This document shows positions 44,873 to 54,769 of a stretch of DNA of 64,000 nt, one piece after another. Origin of the DNA: Metaphire vulgaris. Lineage: Eukaryota > Annelida > Clitellata > Crassiclitellata > Megascolecidae. The DNA lies in assembly GCA_018105865.1 (NCBI GenBank), contig CM030851.1, positions 5,721,828-5,785,827 on the forward strand. Reading direction: 5' to 3'. Within the stretch, counting starts at the first letter, position 1. Each line of letters begins with the position of its first letter. The notes under the pieces were generated by a model. That model made no database searches and was not told where the DNA came from. It saw only the letters and a program-made list of their open reading frames with translations. Position numbers and translations under genes: made by a program.

Positions 44873-45848
44873 GTCGACCCGTTTGATGCAGGTCAAATTA
44901 CGCGACTTTCAAATGATAGCTATATAGTCATCTGCCAGCGCTATAAAAAAATCAAAAATTGCATTTTCCACAATTTTAAATATAATTCCCAAGAATGCCA
45001 TTCTTATAAAACTATCAACGAAATTTGTCCTGGTAAGTTAATATTAACTTTTAATGTCATAATATGAAATCTACCAGTTTTGTAATCTAGCCATTTTCTA
45101 CATTGTTTTAAACTTTGCCTAATTTATGACATCAATGAACGAAATCTAAAACTGCTGCTGGCGTTGCATTTTCACTCGCAATATATCACGTTAAAGTTAA
45201 GTTATTCTGATGGCGTCTATAGTTCTCACTTTTTGTTAAGCAGGTTCAGATTCAGATCGTGATTGTTGTGGTCATCGCCGATTTGCCATTTTTGTCAATC
45301 GTCAACAAACTACAATGTATTAAACGAGCCATCAATCAACTCACCAAGAATAAGCAGAAATTATATGAGTGATGATGCAAAGAAAAAGAAGGAAGCAGGT
45401 GAATTGAAACGGTTGGCCAAACACCCAAGAGTATCTTCTTTCTTTCGAAGCCAGGAAGAAAACTCATCATTGCAATCTGACAAGGTGGAGATCAAAGATA
45501 CTCTTGTTCCGTCTGAATAACTTTCTAACGTCAATGCATGTGATATAGAAATGCATGTGATATAGATGAGCAATTTGTTTCGCTGCACGAAGATGGCCTG
45601 ACAGTCGAAAGATCAGGTGTTACCATGACACCAGCATTAGAACACATTGAAGAAAGCATAAATTCAGCAGTTTTACTCTTGTACTGTAGTACACAAGTTG
45701 TTCTGCTAAGTGTGCTAGCAGTCTAGTACTATTTTAACATATCTAAGCAAGTGAAACCAATACCATGTATCTGAAATGGACTGATAGGTCGAGGCGGAAA
45801 TCGAGTTTCACGGTTACGGTTTGTGCCTAGGGCTCCAAGCTTATCTTT

Positions 45849-46315
45849 GTTACGCATCTGCTACGGTCAAATCGGAAAACTAAGCAAACGTAATGCAAAC
45901 AAAACTATAACTGCAGCACATAAAGAAAAGGCAATAGACTTTACTCAGGCATATAGCCTACGCATTTGGCAAACTTACACAAAGGCTACCTGTGTATGAT
46001 ATTCAATAGCCTTTATGTTATCAAACACAGACGTATTATACAAAATGTCTAGAGACTTAGCATACCGATTACTAACGATCACGTCAACCGGATCAATTTA
46101 AAAAATAGTTCACACATGCTTATGTTATGTACATTGTAAATACATGTACTATGTTAAACTATGGCTATGGTAGAGAGATTTGAAATATGAATATCTACAT
46201 GCGTAAATAGACCTATATATTGTTATATCAGACTGTTTCTTTATGTGCTGCAGTTATAGTTTTGTTTGCATTACGTTTGCTTAGTTTTCCGATTTGACCG
46301 TAGCAGATGCGTAAC
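45849..46315. mobile_element. 467 bp element with perfect 80 bp inverted arms
   Basis: 45,849-45,928 and 46,236-46,315 are exact reverse complements (GTTACGCATCTGCTACGG at the outer ends, AAAGAAA at the inner). The 307 bp between is AT-rich without a frame. Flanks AGCTTATC and AGCCTATC may be an altered target duplication. Confidence 0.9.
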
Positions 46316-46322
46316 AGCCTAT

Positions 46323-46685
46323 CAGTGTTTATTCTAGCCACCTTGACATTGGGGGAATTTTGAAATGTTTGGGGACAAGGTTTGACGTCTCAAAAGTCTT
46401 GACGAGCAAAAAAGGTCATATCCCTATAAAAATGTGGTGACGAGCAAAAAAGGTCATATCCCTATAAAAATGTGGTGACGAGCAAAAAAGGTCACCTGCC
46501 CGTTTTCCCTTCTTAAACGCTCTGTGACAATCTTTCTTATTTTTCTCCTCTCCAAAAAATAAAAAAAACCCGTCGCCACACTTTTTGGAGAAAATTTCGA
46601 TCTTCCCATGCAACATATAATTTTTTTTTGGGGGTGATTTTTCATTTGGGGGAAATCCCCCTAAAAAGGCCTAGAATAAACACTG
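46323..46685. mobile_element. 363 bp hAT-type element
   Basis: Termini CAGTGTTTATTCTAG and CTAGAATAAACACTG; TIR family shared with 11,399-11,584. GGGGGAAATCCCCC near the right end. Inside, GTGGTGACGAGCAAAAAAGG repeats in tandem with a period of about 47 bases (46,400-46,490). It adjoins the 45,849-46,315 element. No clear target duplication. Confidence 0.82.
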
Positions 46686-46780
46686 TATTTATATGATTTA
46701 CATATAATATATTTACGTAGTTATAGGCCTATCTCAATTTAAAGATATTATAGGCTAATTGATTTTAGACGAAAGCAGCG

Positions 46781-47398
46781 AAACTTTCTTAAAGCTCTGG
46801 CCACTTGAAGACATTGCATGCGAGCTTATCGGCGCGCAGAGCCCGTGAGATATCACCGTGTGCATCATACGCCGGTATTAAGTGACGGCTGGACCACTTA
46901 CAGGCTTTGCGCGCGAACAAGTCTGGAGGAGGAAAAAAGCATGCATGCCCGAGAGTTTGTGCACGCACATTCTTCCGAGCTCTGCACGCGGTTTATTTTG
47001 CTGTTCAGCCAATCAGGCTGAGCCAGCCGAATGACAATGCTTACGGAGAACATATTTATTCATTATGTACCTCTCAAAATGGTGAATTTTAACAGCGAAT
47101 TTGATATCAATATAGTACGGGAGGTGGCTGCACGTCTGATATTATGGGACATCATAACGGAGAAGTATAAAAGCATCGGAAACGCTCCTACTGATGTCAT
47201 TATCGCGACCAACATCAAACCACCAATGCAACAATCTCCTCGTCAGCCATCTTTAAATTCGCTGTATCCTGTTGGTGGGCCTGGTCTCTTTTTCTTAGCA
47301 CAGAGGCAAAATCTGGCCACTGCGTTCAGCCTGTAGGCTTTCTCCACGCGCCCGCATGCAATGTCCTCAAGTGGTCCGGCCGTTTTAGAAGAAAGTTT
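46781..47398. mobile_element. TIR element with a small ORF
   Basis: Left AAACTTTCTT ... GGCCACTTGAAGACATTGCATGCGAGC and right GCCCGCATGCAATGTCCTCAAGTGG ... AAGAAAGTTT are about 50 bp imperfect inverted repeats. A plus frame (47,031-47,336) contains FDINIVREVAARLILWDIITEKY, faintly like the start of a MADF/Myb-type DNA-binding domain of Harbinger-type elements. That resemblance is weak. No DDE transposase seen. Confidence 0.65.
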
Positions 47399-47399
47399 T

Positions 47400-48550
47400 T
47401 CTGCACAGAAACAACGACGCAATCGACGCGGTTTCTACTTTACTTAACGAATAGCAGAAATGCCTGTGGCACAATTTCAGTGCGTTAATGGTGCAAATGG
47501 CGCAGATATTAAACGATTAGGTCTATACTCTTTATTCATTTATTCAGAAAAAGTGGATTATTTGATAATTAATCGAAAATTACCAAAGTTTGAAATCAGC
47601 GTACTTCTTTATGAAATTCGTATTTGTTGAAGATAACTATTTTGTCAGTTTAGAACTAGAGCAAAATGATTTACTCTTTTCGCCTAAGAAAGTAGGTCTT
47701 TCAGATAATTTTTTTTGAAAGGCGCCGCCTCAGAATTTGTGTTGACGCCGCGTAGATTCTTTATCAACTTACCAAATAATAAAATCTTAAAGAATATTCA
47801 AGATGACTAGCGGCAACACTGTATGAAACCGCTTTCATCTGCCAAACGAGAAACGATCCATTTTCTTTTCGCTAAATATTTAAACCACGGAATCTATAAG
47901 AATGTCTGTGAATCTCTAATTTGGTAGAAGCGACTCATTAAGGTCTCCCATAAGAAAAACTTTATTGTGGTAATTGCTAGTTAATAATAGTGTGACGATT
48001 AATTATTAGTGTCTACTTATTAATAGCTATGTCCTGGAGTGGATCAGTCCGCCTACAAGTTCTCGAGTTGGATAACCTAAATCTTCACATATCCGCGGGT
48101 CGGATCAGTCTGCCCATTTGAATAATTATCAGCTAAAGTTTTGAGTGCATGCTAGCAAAACGTTTCTGTCGAACAAACGCTTTAACTGTTAACAGATGAT
48201 ATATCAGTATTAGCTAGACACTTTTAACAAACGACTATGCTATACGTAGCCTACACTTTTCTTTAATTAATTATCAAGATGAAAACTATGAGTCAAATCT
48301 GCATTATAATAAACCGAGAGCCAGAGCTGCTCTTTATAATTGAAACAGTACAATGTCTGTAAGTTGCTCCGACACATTGACAGTATTAGCACAGTTCCTT
48401 TGCTGACGAGGCATATACGTAAAACCTGGCCAGAACGGACGGCGAACCACGAGTCTTGACATTCGGTCACGCCCCAGTTTCGCTACAACAGGCAACGCCA
48501 ACTCACTGCATTTAAAAGCTGATATAATGATATTAGCCACAAAGAAAACT
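47400..48550. other. Intergenic, nothing recognised
   Basis: AT-rich; no supported frame. Confidence 0.4.
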
Positions 48551-48554
48551 AAGG

Positions 48555-48805
48555 CTGTTTGGGCACATCTGTAGAATGAAGGAGGACAGAAAAATCAAGA
48601 TTAAATCAATCATTTAGTGTTTGGAATAATGGAGGGAACGAACAGAAGGGACAGACCACACAGAGAATGGGCGCAGTGGTGCGGATACAGCCTACAAAGG
48701 CTAAGCCATGCTGCGCAAAACAGAGAGGTGTGGGAGACAATAGTGGAAAAGGCATCGGGCACCTACGTACGGGCGTTGAACCTATGGTTGTTGATGATGA
48801 TGATT
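48555..48805 (+). mobile_element. LINE 3' end, 5' truncated
   Basis: Translation gives FGIMEGTNRRDRPHREWAQW, LSHAAQNREVWETIVEKASG, TYVRALN, the terminal block of RTE-like/related elements (GRPHREW-DDI--W-G ... R--WR--V--A-G-Y), ending with a short ATG repeat. Frameshifted. Confidence 0.78.
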
Positions 48806-49019
48806 ACCAAAAGCGCTATTGGCAAGTAAAATCGAGTGTTGTCTGCATTGAATCATAAATAACAACGCAGGTTTTGATTTTTAAACGAGAGCCGCCGATT
48901 GAACACTAGATTTAAATGTGTCCGTAAATTACACGCATTTACCCAGCAATTGGAACTTACACTTCTCAAGACATTTTTACTTTTCGATCAATGACTGTTT
49001 AAGAAATTGTTATGTATGA

Positions 49020-49330
49020 GGTTGGTTGGGTTGGGTCAAGTAGCCCAGTTGTTTCGTGGGTTGGGTTTGAATAGTGATGGGTTGGGTTGGGTTTTTAAAA
49101 TGGACCCATGTCCGTGTCTGACTGCTCCTAGATAAGTGAATTTGTCTACCTGTTCAAGATTCTTTTTATTAGCAGTAATCTTAATTTTCTCTCCGTTTGT
49201 TGTCATGATTTTTGTTTTACTCTCATTGAGGTATAGGCCGTATTTTTTGCTTTCCAGTCCAATTCTATCAACCAGTTCTTGTAATTCTTTTTCTGATAGG
49301 ATTGGTTTCTGCTTACGCCTCATAAATACT
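49020..49330 (-). mobile_element. LINE RT fragment plus GGTTGGG repeat
   Basis: Minus strand 49,323-49,114: ELQELVDRIGLESKKYGLYL, NESKTKIMTT, VDKFTYLGA, the post-catalytic part of an RT (KYGL-LN-SKTK ... F-YLG). Next to it 49,020-49,105 is a GGGTTGGGTT repeat. Confidence 0.75.
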
Positions 49331-49339
49331 GTAATTAAG

Positions 49340-50700
49340 CATTAATGAGACTTAAAAAGTAATAAAGTAACAGTGATTAAGAAAACTAACGCAGGAAATT
49401 AGGTCAATATGTCTAAATTTATACCGGACTTTCTTTTAGAACTGACCAACTTAGGTCCCAAGAGGAACAGAACGTGTTTCCTCAGCTGTCCATGCGCAGC
49501 AATTTTGCGTAAGCGCTGCAGCTATTTGCATAAAACTGCATATCATCATGTTGTGACCGCAGTGGAGCAATTGATACTGAGGATTACATAAGAGCTGGCT
49601 CTGACTACAGGCGTGCCTATCTTGAGGCTTGTTTTCTGAATGCTTTTATTGACATACCCTAGTTTAAGAAATGTTCGTCGTCTATCATGGCTTTTTGTAT
49701 GAGAGTTCTCAGCTAGCCTGCTAACATGCGCGCTGTACGTGTACAGATAATAAAAAGCGGACTCAGCTATTGAATAAACAAGTAAGAGTGAGTAATCGTC
49801 TTATGACTACAAAATTCACTCAGCCAAGTACGTGTTGCAAATCATAGAATATTTCATATTCAAACGACCTAAATCATACCTTACGGCAGGGTTCCGAAAT
49901 AGGTCGCGCCAACGTTTCTGTATACAGACCGACTTTTCAGATCCGACTTAGGGATTTGGGGCCGCAGAAGCATTACGTGATAAAGCATTTAAAAATAAGC
50001 CGTGATCTCTGGAGCTGCAGAGCATACTGAATTGATTTATTATCCAGTGGACAAAAGCTGCAATTATTCATTCACGTATGTAGAGTAGATTCTGTGGACA
50101 ATCACAATGCCCCCAAAATATTCTTCCATCTATTTTGCACAAATTTCATGACTGACCCAGCCTGAATGGGATCCCAGGCCCCTTCCCCATCGCTACGCTA
50201 ATATCTACAACACAGTGAAATAAATCAATTCATCCACAGAAGGTGACATCTGCCCATTTATTTCTTGAAGTTTACACTCAACCGACTTTGAAAAAATGCA
50301 AAAGACGAACTTCGTATTTTTGACTGCGCCCATAACTGGTTTCACGCACGACTGCAGGTACGGGAATTCTCTACTAGCATAAGCTGGGTGTCTCTCAACT
50401 TTCAGATATCGCGTTAAAATACGTATCTTTTCTACTCTCATGCCCTTCTTACCTGTTATACTGAATTGCTGATCTATAGAGTTCCAACTCAATACGATGT
50501 TAACTCTGAAGCTAACGACTAATGCTATAATGGCGCTAAAGAAGTTTCATAATTAATCGATTGACAACTCTAGTTATATCGCACCTTTCAGCCGATAAAT
50601 ACATCGAAATGCAACGTTTCATATGCTTCAAAGGAAATATGAGAAGTGCTAATGAAAAGGGAAGTATAGATATTCCATGGTTATAATAATATAATATAAT
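49340..50700. other. Intergenic, nothing recognised
   Basis: No frame longer than 95 residues and none with family resemblance. Confidence 0.4.
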
Positions 50701-50702
50701 AT

Positions 50703-50812
50703 AACAAGGTTTAAAGTGGTTCAGCCATGAGACTGCCTGTGTTTCCAAACAAATGAACCAAATGTTGTTCCTTTAATCCAATCTAATATCCTAAACTACT
50801 GAGGTTATAGAG
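50703..50812 (-). repeat. Short dispersed repeat, copy 2
   Basis: Reverse complement of the 40,258-40,362 repeat: GGTTTAAAGTGGTTCAG and ATCCAATCTAATATCCTAAA. Confidence 0.6.
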
Positions 50813-51465
50813 AGCATTTATACAGTACAGCTAGCAGACAGCGCCCAGCCCGCCAGCCGTGAGCCGCTTTAACTTGGTTTCGAAACAAATGACAGGAAAA
50901 TGTCGTGCATTTAATAATGTCATCAAATCACGTACATTGGATGATAGCGCATACGATGAGCACCAGTAAATAGCTAAACTTCTATTCCACCATTCTGTTA
51001 TTTACGCGCAAATTCAGCGGTTTCTTCTTCCTCATCCTCCTCATCCTCTCACCCAATACATCCGCTTATATAATTAAAATACCAGTTCTCGACCAAATGT
51101 AAAGCGTTTTACATGATGTCTAGATTTGCATATAATGAGAACAATAATAACGCTGTTTTTTTCTGTTTGCTAAGAGCCTTCCTCGAGGAACCTCCATTGG
51201 AAATTACCTATTGTAAATACGCTAACAATTTACCATTTTACATGGCCAAGACACTGCGATTGCTTGGCACAGGTAACAAAGCGTCGTCACGGAAGAGTGA
51301 TTCGGCTGAGCGCCTCTTAACTTGGCTATAATATTCCTTAGCATTTGAAACTGCGCAATTTGTCGATCAGACTGCAGCTGATCCAGTGCAGCGATCTCTA
51401 CTCGATTACTGTCGATTTTATCGATTCAGTAGAGGAGAGACTGTTGCTGGTGAATTGCCGACAAC

Positions 51466-51620
51466 ATGGTCTCTGTCCTGTTCTTTGCTGTCTTCAGTCT
51501 GATTGGTCGGTCAGCGGTTGGTCAGAACGTCGACGGATCAACCGATGCCAAATGCCAGATTCCAGAAGGAAAATTTAATGGAATGGTCGTTGACAGCAAC
51601 TCAAAACAGCCATACTATGG
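51466..51620 (+). CDS. EGF-ITAM gene exon 1, signal peptide
   Basis: Starts at ACAACATGG and encodes VSVLFFAVFSLIGRSAVGQ, a good signal peptide with likely cleavage after residue 19, then KCQIPEGKFNGMVVDSNSKQ and PYYG. Donor GTCAGT, phase 2. Stops precede in frame, so this ATG is the start if no upstream coding exon exists. Confidence 0.85.
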
Positions 51621-52136
51621 GTCAGTATGCACACGCACAGTTGTGCACTTATTGAGGTATTCAATTAAGTGAATCAAGTACCGGTAAATATATAGGGTAA
51701 GGTAGAGGTAATTGCATAGACCAGCGCGGGGCCGTTGGAGAACCGAAAGGTTAGCGCCTTCAGTTTTGTTTACACGGCAACGGCTGAATGAGGGCAAATT
51801 GCCATCCCTTCCATCGCCGCCTTTCCTTCCACCGAGTTAATAGTCGACTGGGGCGCTTGGGGCATAAACGACCAAAAAGTTTCTGTTGCGGCCGGGACTT
51901 GAACCACGGACTGGCAGACCATGCAGTGCGCTTAACCACTGTTCCACCGCGCACCCAATGCAAATATATACAGTAACTCAGATAAACATTCATTTATATA
52001 ATGTTGCCGTCGTCAGATTCAATGCAGACTACACTATAGAAAATGTTTATTGATTGCTTTTACTAAATATCTTTACTAAATATCATGCACCACGATGCTA
52101 ACTGAGAAGACAACTGCAAAAGCTAATGAAGGTGGT

Positions 52137-52167
<31 letters not shown>

Positions 52168-54578
52168 AAGATGAAGATGCTTCTGTTGCTGTTGCTGTTG
52201 CTGTTGTAGTTGTTGTCGATGATGATGATGATGATGATGATGATGACGATGATGCTGATGATGCTGACGCTGATGCTGATGATGACGATGATACCAAACG
52301 TGATGGTGGTGTCTTTGTTGTAGGAATCGTTGTGCTGTTGTACTGAACACATTCGTTCAAGTGAGGAGGTTGAAGTGTATGCCGTACTATTGCTGCGATG
52401 AGCCATGTGCTTGCAATGGTTCGCTGCAGCAACAGTCTTTTAAGTGCAAGTGAGTGTCAACCGGAGTGAATGTTCAGCGACTGCTGAGAATTCCGTTTCT
52501 GTTCATTGTTCACATGTTGCGCCTACTTAGATCATGCATTGATATTATCATTAATATTTGTTTGCAGTCTGCACGAATGTCGTACAGCACTGCGGTCTGG
52601 ATTCGATACGAATGTGCTAAAGGCACACAGGCTCTATGTGCCTGTGTACTTAGCTCGTTTGGATCTGACAAGCGTTCTAACGGCGTATTGACAATGGTTT
52701 ATTGGCAATGCTTTGTTGCAGAGATGGCAATGGGTCAATCAAAGTGACCCATGCGACCGTTGAAGCTTTGACCCATGACCCATGGATTATCGCAATCTTC
52801 TCCTTGTTATTTCATGTTCTGAAGTTGAGGTGACCGCATGAATTTCCTTTCTCCAACAATGTCCATCGGTGTCTTTCTGACTGCTGCTGACATCTGTAGT
52901 CCTGTCCACTCCTCCACGTCATCCGCAATTCGTCTTTTTGATCGCCCTCAGAGACGTCATTTCACTGTTTTTCTTGTCAGCTAAACCTATGAGTAAATTC
53001 TCATGCCATGATTTCTGAGATGTTTGAACATCCAAAACGCAAATGCAATGTATTTCTTCACATTATTATTAACCGTTGATACTTAACTTGGTGCGCATAC
53101 TATAGGTGCGCAAAAAGCGGATGCGCAACGTACTGGTGCGCAAAGTACTAGTGCGCGGGGTCACGGGTTAGAAGAGTCCAAAAGGCCTATAGCTCGTTAT
53201 ATCAGTTAGAGGAAAATCAAATCCACCCACAATTACTTAAGAACTTTTGCAAATATTGTGAAATTTCTTACTTCAGACATTAATTCATAAGAATTCCGCT
53301 GCCTTTCGCGTAGCCCCTGGAAAGTTCATTTTCTACCCTGGGGTACGCCTACCACAGGTTGAGAACCTCTGAGGTAGTGTGATCCAATTCTTTGCCAAAT
53401 GTAATTTGAAATCTCTGCTGCTTTTTTATGAGACCTACGATAAAATTGACAAACAGGCAAAACTATTACTGTTTTGTGGCAACTGTATGCTTCTGTTGAT
53501 CTGTTAATCTGCTCCACAACATTTAAAATTTTTTCTTCTAGTCGCAGATTCTGCTAGAAGTGCCGCATGCAGTTCGCGAGCCGCGGTTTGGCCACCCCCT
53601 GCTATATACTGCATCTATAATGCTAAAAAGTATCTTCGATTGCAGAGACGGTTCCGACTCTCGACGGTTGTCTTGCTTCGTTGAAAACATTGAATATGAC
53701 AAGAGTCTGTACGGATGCTGTAATGGTTCGGAAGAAGACAGTTTCCATGTGTGCGCAAGTAAGCATTATTCATTATTCACATAACAACTAAGGTGTTTGT
53801 GGCTTTGCATAATAAACGCCTCCAGTTCAAACACACTGAACACGATGACATGTCATAGAATAGGTGTCATATATAGATGAATTTTCAGACTGAGAAGGTT
53901 CTGCGAACAGAAGCGCATTGTTTTGATGAGTAGGAACTCCGGAATGAATTTTTGATGATTTCTTAAAATGCTTCTCATCGCCTAGACCCGAAGTTCAATT
54001 GCCGATTTTATTGCCTCTGACTCTCTGATTTTGCCTTTGCCTCCATGGTCCCATTGTCCCTAATTGTGCATTCAGTGATGCCTTGCGTAAAAGATTTCTG
54101 TCTGCGTTAGCGCGTCAGCTCGTCGCCCACGAGACAGCCTTTGCTAAAGTTAACTTCGGCAGCCGTGAGTACAATGCTGAAGGCAAACAACGCGATGAAA
54201 GCAGTTCCTTTTTCTATTTGATATTTCTCTCATAGTATAGTACACTCCTCCGTCTCCTCGTTATATCGCCGTAATTGCCGTGTATTGCTGACATTCGCTG
54301 GAGATGTACTGTAATAATTGTGAGGCATGTAAAATGCAAAGCGCTCGACAGTTGGCTTCGAAGATTTCACTGATTGGTCGTAATTAACAGCTGTCGTCAA
54401 CTGCAGAGCGAACAACGGAGGCTGTGACCAATTGTGTCAACGCAATGCAGCGTCTGGTCGAGACTACTGCGATTGCTACCCAGGATACGAGCGTCAACTG
54501 CTGGATAGCAATGGGACAACCAGGTGCATAGGTAATAAATGGCACTAACTAATCGTAAAAAGTACCGAGGGTGCAATA

Positions 54579-54613
<35 letters not shown>

Positions 54614-54688
54614 ATATAAATTAATTAAGCATGTTTGAATTGTACATATTAAGCTTGACATTATCATACTCATTTTGCTAGCAGAGAA

Positions 54689-54769
<81 letters not shown>

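Noticed and set aside
52076..52432. 118-residue Ser-rich and 83-residue Asp-rich frames
   Set aside because: Trinucleotide repeat in an intron; every frame is open.
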